Assembly (NCBI RefSeq): GCF_009725235.1
Contig: NZ_WJFC01000068.1
Location: 1-60,358, forward strand
Origin: Scytonema sp. UIC 10036
GTDB taxonomy: Bacteria; Cyanobacteriota; Cyanobacteriia; Cyanobacteriales; Nostocaceae
Direction of reading: 5' to 3'
Length of the DNA: 60,358 nt
The notes under the pieces were generated by a model. That model was given only the letters and a program-made list of their open reading frames with translations, made no database searches and had not been told where the DNA came from. Made by a program: the position numbers and the translations under genes. Numbering within the stretch: the first letter of the stretch is position 1; every line of letters begins with the position of its first letter. Shown piece by piece: positions 8,527 to 16,886 of this stretch.

Positions 8527-8624
8527 AATTCATCATTCATAATTCGTCATTCATAATTCATCATTCATAATTCGTCATTCATAATTCATCATTCATAATT
8601 CATCATTCATCATTCATCATTCAT
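8527..8624. repeat. 14-bp tandem repeat leading into a start codon
   Basis: Six exact-length units of AATTCATCATTCAT, or its variant with CGTC, run from 8527 to 8610, followed by a shorter CATTCAT run to 8624. The ATG of the next gene is formed by the last unit, so the tract occupies the whole ribosome-binding region. Confidence 0.9.
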
Positions 8625-9195
8625 GAATATAATTCTTTGTCCTGGAATCCATGCACCAGACTTAACCCAGAGCTTTGTATCGGCATGGTTAGAGCAAGCT
8701 TCCCGCGAAGCAACAGAGCGAAAACAAGTAAATATACTTATTTTTCCTACCAACAATTATTCAACTTTATCAGCATTTCATATATTCCAATTTTTACGCG
8801 AACATTTGAAGAGTAAGCTAGAATCACCAGTGGTCTTTATTAGTTTTAGTGCTGGTGTTGTTGGAGCAATAATTGCTGCTTATATGTGGCAATTATTCGG
8901 AGGTCGTGTTAAAGCTTTTATTGCTATAGATGGATGGGGTGTTCCTCTCTGGGGTGACTTTCCCATCCATCGTATGAGTCACGATTACTTCACTCACTGG
9001 AGTTCTTCTTTACTTGGTAGCGGGCAAACTAACTTTTATGCAGCCCCATCTGTTGACCATTTAGCAATGTGGCGATCGCCTAACATTGTCCGAGGTTATT
9101 GGGTAGACTCATATAGTGGAGATCTATCTCCAATAGAACACTTGAGTGCATCTGAGTTTTTGCACTTGCTTGTCAAGCATTATGAAGACAATTAG
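8623..9195 (+). CDS. Alpha/beta-hydrolase-like conserved protein
   Basis: The 190-residue protein begins MNIILCPGIHAPDLTQSF and has VVFISFSAGVVGA, a nucleophile-elbow-like S-x-S-A-G, and GWGVPLWGDFPIHRMSHD further on. A C-terminal His is plausible. This fits a small alpha/beta hydrolase of unknown substrate. There is no signal peptide. The start lies inside a tandem repeat and lacks a Shine-Dalgarno sequence. The MFS gene follows 98 bp later on the same strand. Confidence 0.65.
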   Translation: MNIILCPGIHAPDLTQSFVSAWLEQASREATERKQVNILIFPTNNYSTLSAFHIFQFLREHLKSKLESPVVFISFSAGVVGAIIAAYMWQLFGGRVKAFIAIDGWGVPLWGDFPIHRMSHDYFTHWSSSLLGSGQTNFYAAPSVDHLAMWRSPNIVRGYWVDSYSGDLSPIEHLSASEFLHLLVKHYEDN

Positions 9196-9293
9196 TCCGG
9201 AAAACAGATTTGCCAATCGGGAGTGAGGAATGATGGAGTGTTCCCCAATATCCCACTCCCCTATTCCCACAGTTACTATTCCACTCATCCCAG

Positions 9294-10556
9294 ATGTTTC
9301 CAACTGAACCTGCTGCTGTCAATACCGGATTTATCGCCCTGTTAAAAAACCGTAGTTTTATGCTGCTGTGGATGGGACAGGTGTTGTCCCAATTAGCCGA
9401 TAAAGTTTTATTGGTTTTACTAGTTGCTATGCTTAAGAACTACCAACCCTCTTCAGGATTGCCAGAAAACTCCATGTACTCTACGTTGATGGTGGCGTTT
9501 ACAATTCCAGCAATTTTGTTTGGTTCAGCTGGTGGTATATTTGTTGACCGCTTTCCAAAAAAGTTGGTTTTGATTGGCTCGGACGTTCTACGGGGACTCA
9601 TGATATTGTTGATTCCCTTTTTACCGCGAGAGTTCCTGCTTTTATTGATAATTACCTTTGCCATCTCTACGGTGACGCAGTTTTTTGCGCCTGCAGAACA
9701 AGCAGCTATTCCCCTTTTGGTTCATAGCGAAAATTTGATGGCAGCCAACGCTCTATTTAGCAGCACAATGATGGGAGCTATGATTGTTGGCTTTGCGATC
9801 GGAGAACCAATGTTAAGTTTTGCTAAAAGTTTTCTGGGAGCGGAGTACGGTCAAGAACTGATTGTTTGTGGATTGTATTTGTTATCTGGCGCATTGATGC
9901 AGCCAATTCACCTTAAGGATTACAAACCAATAGAAGAAAAAGAAAAATTTATTCATCCCTGGGCTGACTTTAAATTGGGCTTGCGCTATCTCAAAACAAA
10001 CCGCTTGGTATTAAATGCCATGCTACAACTGGTTGGTTTGTACTGCGTGTTTGCAGCTTTAACAGTTCTAGCGATTAGATTAGCAGCAGATTTTGGGTTG
10101 CAAGAAAAACAATTTGGCTTTTTCTTAGCAGCTGCAGGAGTTGGTATTGTACTGGGTGCAGCAATTCTAGGACACTGGTGTCATAAATTGCACAGGAAAC
10201 CGTTGCCTCTCATAGGATTTTTGATGATGGCAATGGTATTGGGAGTGCTTACTTTTACCAAGAGTTTGATTTTGGCTTTGGGGCTTTGTGCTGTGTTAGG
10301 TATAGGTGCTGCTCTGATTGGAGTGCCAATGCAAACTCTGATCCAGCAACATACTCCACCTGCAATGCACGGTAAAGTCTTTGGTTTCCAAAATCACGCT
10401 GTCAACATTGCTCTTTCAGCACCATTGGCGATTACTGGTCCGATAGTAGATCGTTTGGGCTTGCAAGTGACGCTTCTGGGCATGAGTTTCTTAGTTGCTG
10501 CTGTTGGAATTTGGACTTGGCAAAATACCCGTCGCGTGTTGCAAGATGCCCTCTAA
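9294..10556 (+). CDS. MFS transporter, LplT-like
   Basis: The 420-residue protein has about twelve hydrophobic spans and a typical MFS loop 2-3 (GGIFVDRFPKKLVLIGSDVL, residues about 83-102). FIALLKNRSFMLLWMGQVLS at the N-terminus resembles LplT/MFS_3 exporters, which move lysophospholipids or small drugs. The substrate cannot be told from sequence. No clear ribosome site precedes the ATG. It sits 136 bp before the acetolactate synthase gene on the same strand, but a promoter-like site between them suggests separate transcription. Confidence 0.8.
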   Translation: MFPTEPAAVNTGFIALLKNRSFMLLWMGQVLSQLADKVLLVLLVAMLKNYQPSSGLPENSMYSTLMVAFTIPAILFGSAGGIFVDRFPKKLVLIGSDVLRGLMILLIPFLPREFLLLLIITFAISTVTQFFAPAEQAAIPLLVHSENLMAANALFSSTMMGAMIVGFAIGEPMLSFAKSFLGAEYGQELIVCGLYLLSGALMQPIHLKDYKPIEEKEKFIHPWADFKLGLRYLKTNRLVLNAMLQLVGLYCVFAALTVLAIRLAADFGLQEKQFGFFLAAAGVGIVLGAAILGHWCHKLHRKPLPLIGFLMMAMVLGVLTFTKSLILALGLCAVLGIGAALIGVPMQTLIQQHTPPAMHGKVFGFQNHAVNIALSAPLAITGPIVDRLGLQVTLLGMSFLVAAVGIWTWQNTRRVLQDAL

Positions 10557-10578
10557 ATTTTGGAAATATAAAGAATTC

Positions 10579-10606
10579 TTGACTATTTTGCTAGCTAAAT
10601 TAGAAA
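10579..10606 (+). promoter_or_regulatory. Possible sigma-70-type promoter for acetolactate synthase
   Basis: TTGACT (10579-10584) and TAGAAA (10601-10606) are 16 bases apart and lie about 90 bp upstream of the chosen start. Assignment is by consensus only. Confidence 0.35.
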
Positions 10607-10697
10607 ATATGCGATCGCTCTGAGAAAATTTTCAGATAAAATGAAACTTTAGATACTACAATCAAGCATTATCTTCGCTACTCTGTGAGGTTTGGCT

Positions 10698-12605
10698 GTG
10701 CGTTCACCAAGTGTCTCCCAAGGAGATTCGCTTTCCCCAATTTCTCTTCCGCAAATAGAAAATCAAATTAACTCGAAGGTTTCTACATCGCCAGTTGCAA
10801 CACCCAAACGTGCAACTGGTGGTTTCGCGCTGCTTGACAGCCTGAAACGTCATGGCGTGGAACATATTTTTGGTTATCCTGGTGGTGCTATTCTCCCGAT
10901 TTACGATGATTTGTATAAAGCAGAAGTTGACGGTCGTGGGATCGAGCACATTCTGGTGAGACACGAACAAGGAGCTGCACATGCGGCTGATGGTTATGCT
11001 CGTGCAACAGGCAAAGTAGGAGTCTGCTTCGGAACTTCCGGTCCTGGAGCAACCAATTTAGTCACCGGCATTGCTACTGCCTACATGGACTCTATCCCCA
11101 TGATTATTGTAACGGGACAGGTAGCAAGACCGGCGATCGGTACAGATGCATTCCAAGAAACTGATATCTACGGTATTACCCTACCCATCGTCAAACACTC
11201 CTACGTCGTGCGCGATCCCCGCGATATGGCACGCATTGTTGCAGAAGCGTTCCACATAGCAAGTACTGGTCGTCCGGGACCTGTGTTAATTGATGTTCCC
11301 AAAGATGTTGCCTTAGAGGAATTTGACTATGTACCTGTAGAATCAGGTTCAGTGAAATTACCAGGATATCGTCCCACCGTCAAAGGAAATCCCCGCCAAA
11401 TTAGTGCTGCAATTCAGTTAATACGTGAAAGTCGGCGTCCCTTGCTCTATGTAGGTGGTGGTGTGATTACCTCAGGAGCATATTCGGAAATCAAACGCCT
11501 AGCAGAGTTCTTTAATATCCCCGTCACCACAACATTAATGGGGCTTGGTGCGTTTGACGAAAACCATCCCCTTTCTTTAGGAATGTTGGGAATGCACGGT
11601 ACTGCTTATGCCAACTTTGCTGTCAGTGATTGCGATCTGCTGATTTGTGTTGGTGCAAGATTTGACGATCGCGTGACGGGCAAGTTAGACGAATTTGCGT
11701 CTCGTGCAAAAGTCATTCACATTGACATCGATCCCGCAGAAGTCGGAAAGAATCGCGTTCCCGAAGTCCCCATTGTTGGTGATGTCAAAACAGTATTGCA
11801 AGATTTGCTGCATCGGTGCAAAGAGAATATACCCAACCAAACCCAAGAGTGGTTGACTCTGATTAACCGTTGGAAGGAAGAGTACCCTCTAGAAGTACCC
11901 CATTATTCCGATAGCATTTCACCACAAGAAGTCATAGCAGAAGTTGGTCGCCAAGCACCCGACGCCATCTTCACTACAGACGTAGGTCAACATCAAATGT
12001 GGGCAGCGCAATTCCTTAAAGCAGGTCCGCGACGTTGGATTTCCAGTTCTGGTTTGGGAACAATGGGTTTTGGCGTGCCTGCAGCAATGGGTGCTCAAGT
12101 TGCTTATCCAGATCGCCAAGTCATCTGTATTAGTGGTGATGCCAGTTTCCAGATGAACTTGCAAGAATTAGGTACGCTTGCACAATATGGCATTAATGTC
12201 AAGACATTAATTATCAATAACGGTTGGCAGGGAATGGTGCGCCAGTGGCAGCAAGCTTTCTATGGAGAACGTTACTCATGCTCCAATATGGAAGTTGGTA
12301 TGCCAGATATCGAGTTCTTGGCAAAAGCATACGGCATTAAAGGTATGGTCATTCAAAACCATGATGAGTTGAAAGATGCTATTGCCGAAATGCTCGCACA
12401 TGACGGTCCAGTTGTCGTCAATGCTTATGTTACCAGAGACGAGAACTGTTACCCAATGGTAGCCCCAGGTAAGAGTAATGCCCAGATGGTAGGCTTGCGC
12501 CGCCAACCCCAAAAAGCATCAGTTGAGCCAATTTATTGCAGCAACTGTGGTGCAAAGAACCAGCCTAACAATAATTTCTGTCCGGAGTGCGGTACGAAGT
12601 TGTAA
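10698..12605 (+). CDS. ilvB: Acetolactate synthase large subunit with C-terminal zinc ribbon
   Basis: This thiamine-diphosphate enzyme condenses pyruvate, or pyruvate and 2-oxobutyrate, in the first shared step of valine, leucine and isoleucine synthesis. The TPP-binding Glu region ([20 protein letters not shown]), the central FAD-type domain and the C-terminal [23 protein letters not shown] motif are all present. GTG at 10698 is preferred over TTG at 10692 because GAGG ends seven bases before the GTG, giving 635 residues. The last 22 residues carry C-x2-C-x10-C-x2-C (CSNCGA...CPECGTKL), a zinc ribbon not part of the usual catalytic subunit. A terminator follows. The regulatory small subunit is not in the window. 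Confidence 0.93.
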   Translation: MRSPSVSQGDSLSPISLPQIENQINSKVSTSPVATPKRATGGFALLDSLKRHGVEHIFGYPGGAILPIYDDLYKAEVDGRGIEHILVRHEQGAAHAADGYARATGKVGVCFGTSGPGATNLVTGIATAYMDSIPMIIVTGQVARPAIGTDAFQETDIYGITLPIVKHSYVVRDPRDMARIVAEAFHIASTGRPGPVLIDVPKDVALEEFDYVPVESGSVKLPGYRPTVKGNPRQISAAIQLIRESRRPLLYVGGGVITSGAYSEIKRLAEFFNIPVTTTLMGLGAFDENHPLSLGMLGMHGTAYANFAVSDCDLLICVGARFDDRVTGKLDEFASRAKVIHIDIDPAEVGKNRVPEVPIVGDVKTVLQDLLHRCKENIPNQTQEWLTLINRWKEEYPLEVPHYSDSISPQEVIAEVGRQAPDAIFTTDVGQHQMWAAQFLKAGPRRWISSSGLGTMGFGVPAAMGAQVAYPDRQVICISGDASFQMNLQELGTLAQYGINVKTLIINNGWQGMVRQWQQAFYGERYSCSNMEVGMPDIEFLAKAYGIKGMVIQNHDELKDAIAEMLAHDGPVVVNAYVTRDENCYPMVAPGKSNAQMVGLRRQPQKASVEPIYCSNCGAKNQPNNNFCPECGTKL

Positions 12606-12647
12606 CATTCTCACTCCAATACAGTTTGGATTAGGACTTACGCATAG

Positions 12648-12670
12648 CCCCCTTTTTCAGGGGGTTTTTT
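12648..12670 (+). terminator. Rho-independent terminator after ilvB
   Basis: CCCCCT and AGGGGG form a six-pair stem with a TTTTC loop, directly followed by TTTTTT, 43 bp after the ilvB stop. Confidence 0.75.
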
Positions 12671-12763
12671 GTTTTTTAAATCCAGACTGTCTGGGGGACT
12701 AAGAGGGGTTGTGTTTGGCAGTCGGTTACAGATTGATTGTCTAGTTTTCTTATGATACAAAGC

Positions 12764-13651
12764 TTATGAAACGACTAATTCGTTCAAGAAAACCTTAAGA
12801 AATTCATGCACAACTGATGAAGATTCTGTCTGTCGTCGCGCTATTGCCAGTTTTAACTTTAGAAAATCGCCTATTAACGGTCGGTAAACGACTCCTTTGG
12901 CACTCAAGTTTTGCATATCAGTAAGCACAAATGTAATTCCTGCTCCAGCTGCTACTAATCCCAAACGAGTTTGAGCGAGTTCTGCTTGTTGCACGATGTT
13001 AGGAACAAAGCCGACTTGCTCGCAATATTTGATGAAGTCAGCGTAGAGTACAGGTGCAAGCGATCGCGGATAAATAATGAGCGGTTCGTTGGCTAGAGCT
13101 TGTAGCGGTATTTGTTTGTATCTTGCAAGCGGATGGGATGAGGAAAGTGCAGCGATGTAAAACTGTTCGTGTAACGGATACACCCATAGAGTTGGTTCGC
13201 GAATTGGAAGATAAACAAATGCAACATCAATCTGCTGAGTGCGTAAAGCTTCAACGTGAGCTTCCGTTCCACCGCTTTTCAAGATTAACTCGACTTGTGG
13301 GTAACGCTCTCGGTACATTTTTAAAATCCTTGGCGCGTAGCAAAACAATGTTGCTTCAGTTAAGCCAAGTCTTAACTTCCCAATGTGTCCATCAGCCACC
13401 TGTCTGGTAATTTGTATCCCTTCCTCTACCTCATGTAGAACCCGACGTGCGGTTTCCAAAAATTTTTGTCCGGCGGGTGTTAGCTGACAAGAGTGTTTTG
13501 TGCGATCGAACAGTTGAATCTCTAAATGGTTTTCCAAAGCTTGAATTTGTTTGCTTAATGCAGGTTGGCTCAAATGCAATGACTCAGCCGCCCGACCAAA
13601 GTGCAGTTCTTCAGCAACAGCAATGAAATATTTGAGTTGGCGGAATTCCAT
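12764..13651 (-). CDS. LysR-family transcriptional regulator
   Basis: The protein opens MEFRQLKYFIAVAEELHFGR and continues with the LysR winged HTH (AAESLHLSQPALSKQIQALE), then a substrate-binding domain with GKLRLGLTEA. The start at 13651 is chosen because LysR proteins begin this way; an upstream extension of 19 residues has no family support. The length of 295 residues is normal. It is transcribed divergently from an exported aldo/keto reductase gene, and LysR proteins commonly control such a neighbour. A CATAT-N3-ATATG palindrome lies between the two. Confidence 0.92.
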   Translation of the reverse strand: MEFRQLKYFIAVAEELHFGRAAESLHLSQPALSKQIQALENHLEIQLFDRTKHSCQLTPAGQKFLETARRVLHEVEEGIQITRQVADGHIGKLRLGLTEATLFCYAPRILKMYRERYPQVELILKSGGTEAHVEALRTQQIDVAFVYLPIREPTLWVYPLHEQFYIAALSSSHPLARYKQIPLQALANEPLIIYPRSLAPVLYADFIKYCEQVGFVPNIVQQAELAQTRLGLVAAGAGITFVLTDMQNLSAKGVVYRPLIGDFLKLKLAIARRQTESSSVVHEFLKVFLNELVVS

Positions 13652-13686
13652 ATGAATTATGTGGCAATAACTATAAGTTATTAAGT

Positions 13687-13699
13687 CATATCTAATATG
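13687..13699. promoter_or_regulatory. Palindrome in the LysR/reductase intergenic region
   Basis: CATATCTAATATG is a symmetric site 36 bp upstream of the LysR start and 77 bp upstream of the reductase start. LysR boxes are interrupted palindromes of this size, so it is a candidate operator. Confidence 0.4.
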
Positions 13700-13775
13700 A
13701 AATAACAATCTTCTGACCGCCTTGTAATATGGGATTTAAGATGTGTTTGCCAGAATTAAACATTGAAAAGTACTT

Positions 13776-14864
13776 ATGGAAAGCAATCAAAGTCATGGTA
13801 CGTATCCCACTCCCGCTCTGAGTTCAATTTCCCGTCGTACCGCAATTAAGGTGATGGGATTTGGTGCTGCAACCACTGTCGTCACATCCTGTGCTCTCAA
13901 AAGTACACAAGCAAAGAACCAAGTAGCGAAACCCAATTCAAATCAGTCATCTCCTATCATTATGAAAGCTATCCCTCGTACAAAGGAAATGATACCCACG
14001 ATTGGAATGGGAACTTTTATGACCTTTGATATTTTACCCGGACAGCCACGCAATCATCTTCAGGAAGTGATGCGTCGTTTCAAGGATGGAGGTGGGCGTG
14101 TTATTGATACTTCACCACTCTACGGGATGTCAGAAATTAGCGTTGGCGATTATGCAACTACACTTGGCATTACAGATAACCTTTTCATTACAAATAAAAT
14201 CTGGGCTACTGGTGAGTATTTGAGTGACAACAGTCAAGCGCTACGTCAGATCGAACAATCAATGCAAAGATTGTGGCGAAATCGCATTGATGTTATGCAA
14301 GTTCATAGCCTAGTGAATGTAGACGTAATCCTCCCAATTTTGCGCTCGTGGAAGCAAGAGGGTAGAATCCGTTATATCGGAATCTCGCATCACGAGTTAC
14401 CATATTTTGAAGCCTTAGCAGGATGGATTGAGAAAGGCGATTTGGACTTTGTTCAAGTTCATTACTCGATTCATACACGTTTAGCTGAAGAGAGAATTCT
14501 ACCTGCAGCAAGCGATCGCGGAACAGCAGTTTTAGTTAATATGCCTTTTGAGAAAGCACGCCTCTTCGATCTGGTTAAGGGACAACAACTACCCGATTTT
14601 GCTCGTGAGATTGGATGCGAGAACTGGGCGCAGTTTTTCCTCAAGTTCGTTATTTCGCACCCTGCTGTAACCTGTGCTATTCCAGCCACTAGTAACCCCG
14701 AACATATGAGTGAGAACATTGGTGCATTAAGAGGAGCGCTTCCGGATCGCCAAATGCGTGCTCGGATGGTAAAGTACTTGGAAAGTATTCCCGGCTTTGA
14801 TAAACTTGCTCAAATGCGTCCTTATCCAGGTAAACAGTTTAGCGGTGCTGTTCGTTTGTCCTGA
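13776..14864 (+). CDS. Exported aldo/keto reductase (Tat signal, possible lipoprotein)
   Basis: The first 45 residues contain SRRTAIKVMGFGAATTVV, a twin-arginine signal, followed by TSCAL, which could be a lipobox Cys. The mature part is an aldo/keto reductase TIM barrel: IPTIGMGTFMTF, then DTSPLYGMSE (catalytic Asp/Tyr region), NKIWATGE (Lys) and DVMQVHSL (His). Cofactor is probably NADPH. A Tat signal suggests folding with cofactor before export to the periplasm. It is divergent from a LysR gene that probably controls it. Substrate unknown. Confidence 0.88.
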   Translation: MESNQSHGTYPTPALSSISRRTAIKVMGFGAATTVVTSCALKSTQAKNQVAKPNSNQSSPIIMKAIPRTKEMIPTIGMGTFMTFDILPGQPRNHLQEVMRRFKDGGGRVIDTSPLYGMSEISVGDYATTLGITDNLFITNKIWATGEYLSDNSQALRQIEQSMQRLWRNRIDVMQVHSLVNVDVILPILRSWKQEGRIRYIGISHHELPYFEALAGWIEKGDLDFVQVHYSIHTRLAEERILPAASDRGTAVLVNMPFEKARLFDLVKGQQLPDFAREIGCENWAQFFLKFVISHPAVTCAIPATSNPEHMSENIGALRGALPDRQMRARMVKYLESIPGFDKLAQMRPYPGKQFSGAVRLS

Positions 14865-15060
14865 ATCTGATGATATCATCACAAAGATGGCGAGCGCTAT
14901 TTTTCTCATCAAGAGTTGCTAGATAGTTACGTGCTTGTTGGCAACCTTGCATGAGTAATTCATCTAATCCTGTAAGTCCCAAAAGTCGATTACACAAAGC
15001 TTGGATACGCCGGGACTCAATTTTCTTCGGGTGGTAACCATTTTCTTGCGATCGGGGCTT
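14839..15060 (-). pseudogene. Unrecognised coding remnant
   Basis: The minus-strand reading gives KIESRRIQALCNRLLGLTG and LLMQGCQQARNYLATLDE, helical and gene-like. Upstream of about 15060, however, the frame turns into unlikely Cys/Arg-rich sequence. Its stop lies inside the 3' end of the aldo/keto reductase gene. I think it is the C-terminal stub of a lost gene, but do not recognise it. Confidence 0.3.
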
Positions 15061-15124
15061 AATATTACATCGTCTACTGTAGTTGGTATTACAGATACAT
15101 TTTTTACAGTTACACCTAAATCGC

Positions 15125-15556
15125 GATCGGACAGCGATCGCTATGACGGCTGTAGACACAGAAGAAGGACGCGATTTAGCTTTGAGGTATGGTTTTCAAA
15201 CTTACTTAATTAAACCCATCGAACCGGATGAATTAATGCTAGAAATAGCAAAACTCGTTAAAATTCAACCAAAAGAACAACAATCTGAACAAAACTTGGA
15301 AGAAATCACATCTACTGACGAAAGCTTATTTGTTTCTGAATTAGAACAGGTGGAGAAGTTACCAATTCAAACGGAATCCTTAAATAAAGGTTTTGATAAT
15401 AAGGTTGTTGCTAGAGCAAAAGAACTGATAACAGATTCAAAACAGCTTCAAATACAGTATCACGACCTTGGTTCTCGCTTTGTAGCCTTCAAAGCTCATT
15501 TTACTCAAATTAAACAGAAATTAAGCTCAATCAAGCCGTATATAAGTGTACAATAG
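15125..15556 (+). pseudogene. C-terminal stub of a receiver-domain protein
   Basis: AIAMTAVDTEEGRDLALRYG followed by YLIKPIEPDEL is the last third of a CheY-like receiver (beta4 Thr region, beta5 Lys-Pro). The phosphoacceptor Asp half is absent: upstream sequence in all frames is not receiver-like, and the junction is near the two GCGATCGC-like sites at 15123-15142. A charged linker and a helical tail follow. An ATG at 15142 could start a fragment, but a functional receiver is impossible. Confidence 0.6.
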
Positions 15557-15582
15557 TTAGAGTGACGGGGCTTGCCAAAAAT

Positions 15583-15978
15583 ATGATTCAAGATACCGTA
15601 CAGGGCGAAAGCGATGATATGTACTTGCAGCTTATGGAGATCGGCCAGAAAGCTTTGGAAAATGCACATTATGAAACCGCATACCATGTATTATGCGCCG
15701 CTATGCATTATGCCTATGCTCAAAGCAATGAAAAACATTTAGAAGCTGTGGCACAAGCAGCGAGAAACCAACTTAATTGGATTGATACCCACAACCCAAC
15801 CCATCGTATGTCAAGTCAGTCCTCAGTAAAGCGCAGTGGTATAAACTTGTACCAATCGCTCATGACACAGATTCATGCAGACTTACAGATTATACAACAG
15901 CAACGCCGAAAAGAAAACTTTAAACATTTACCCTGGTTTGGTGATGCAAATAACAATCCTTCTGTAAAAGAAGAATAG
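15583..15978 (+). CDS. Small helical protein, unknown
   Basis: About 131 residues, mostly helical, with a repeat-like first half (MEIGQKALENAHYETAYHVL, then AAMHYAYAQ) resembling a single TPR-type helical pair, and a polar C-terminus. GTG at 15562 is an alternative start; neither start has a clear ribosome site. It may have been the downstream partner of the broken receiver gene. Not recognised. Confidence 0.5.
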   Translation: MIQDTVQGESDDMYLQLMEIGQKALENAHYETAYHVLCAAMHYAYAQSNEKHLEAVAQAARNQLNWIDTHNPTHRMSSQSSVKRSGINLYQSLMTQIHADLQIIQQQRRKENFKHLPWFGDANNNPSVKEE

Positions 15979-15983
15979 AGATT

Positions 15984-16499
15984 TTAGTAGGGAAGCCCTC
16001 GGTATTTCCTAATGGATTTTTTAGTACATGGTTTGTGTTCGGTAAAGGGCTGGGATAAAGGGAGACTGTCAAACTCACCTCGCTCTTTTGCTAAGCTTGA
16101 ATTGCCAGATTTTTCTTCATCCGTTAGAAATAAGTTTTCGGTTGAATTGTGGGGATGAACAGTGGTTGCCAGCTTCGTCTGTGTTTTAACAACAGCATCG
16201 GTATCTGCGACTTGATATAAAAGATCTATAGCCTCATGCAACCCATGATTTATTTCAGTTTCGCCTGCTAATCTCTCTTCTTTCTCCTCGACCCAAACTG
16301 TTAAATATGACTGATTTTCTACAATTAAACAGAGGAGATTATCATCAAGAAATTCTTGACAAAATTTGATAGCTTTTTGATGATATTGTATGGAAAAATC
16401 TATACATCTAGTTAAAATTTTATTTTTAAAAATAATTTGTGATTCTCCCATGTAGGAAACACCTTTAATTTCTAGATCCTCTAGGCTAAGAAAAAACAT
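15984..16499 (-). CDS. Unknown protein ending in a YRG motif
   Basis: The 171-residue protein has a folded-looking N-terminal half (ILTRCIDFSIQYHQKAIKFC; LTVWVEEKEERL), a polar low-complexity middle, and ends KKSIRKYRGLPY. The Y-R-G-x-x-Y ending resembles the DUF4278 motif found in many cyanobacterial small proteins. ATG at 16451 has a better ribosome site (AAGGTG) than ATG at 16499, so the shorter form may be real. Convergent with the preceding gene, six bases apart. Function unknown. Confidence 0.5.
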   Translation of the reverse strand: MFFLSLEDLEIKGVSYMGESQIIFKNKILTRCIDFSIQYHQKAIKFCQEFLDDNLLCLIVENQSYLTVWVEEKEERLAGETEINHGLHEAIDLLYQVADTDAVVKTQTKLATTVHPHNSTENLFLTDEEKSGNSSLAKERGEFDSLPLSQPFTEHKPCTKKSIRKYRGLPY

Positions 16500-16829
16500 A
16501 GTAAAAATCCGACTTGAATTTCAATACTCTCAAGAAACAAGGCTAAGGGCAGAGAAAAGTTACTAGGAAGATTTCTCTGTAAGCCAACTTGGGTAGGGCA
16601 GAAGAAAAATTTTATTTGTTACTGTCATTTATAATGAGATGCAATTACTGCCCTTAGGCTACTCCTAAAAAGCCAATAGTAATTAAGAGTAGCAATGTCA
16701 GGTATTGGTTTTTTGGTTAATGCTCCTTGTGCGATTTATATTTTCGCTTGCGAGTCATTAAACTAATATTAGTGAGTATAACAGTTCCTTAGTTATTTCT
16801 ACTCTCTTCATACAAGGTTTACATTTAAT

Positions 16830-16880
16830 GGTCATTTGTCATTGGTCATTTGTCATTTGTCATTGGTCATTTGTCATTTG
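16830..16880. repeat. GTCATTTGTCATTG simple repeat tract
   Basis: Alternating GGTCATTT and GTCATTT units lie just past the 3' end of the oxidoreductase gene. The rest of the 387-bp gap (16500-16886) holds nothing I can name. Confidence 0.85.
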
Positions 16881-16886
16881 TTATGA

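Noticed and set aside
8527..8624. Regular repeats resembling a CRISPR array
   Set aside because: Units are contiguous with no spacers. The same holds for 16830-16880, 18861-18955 and 37034-37186, so no CRISPR array is present despite the Cas5 fragment.
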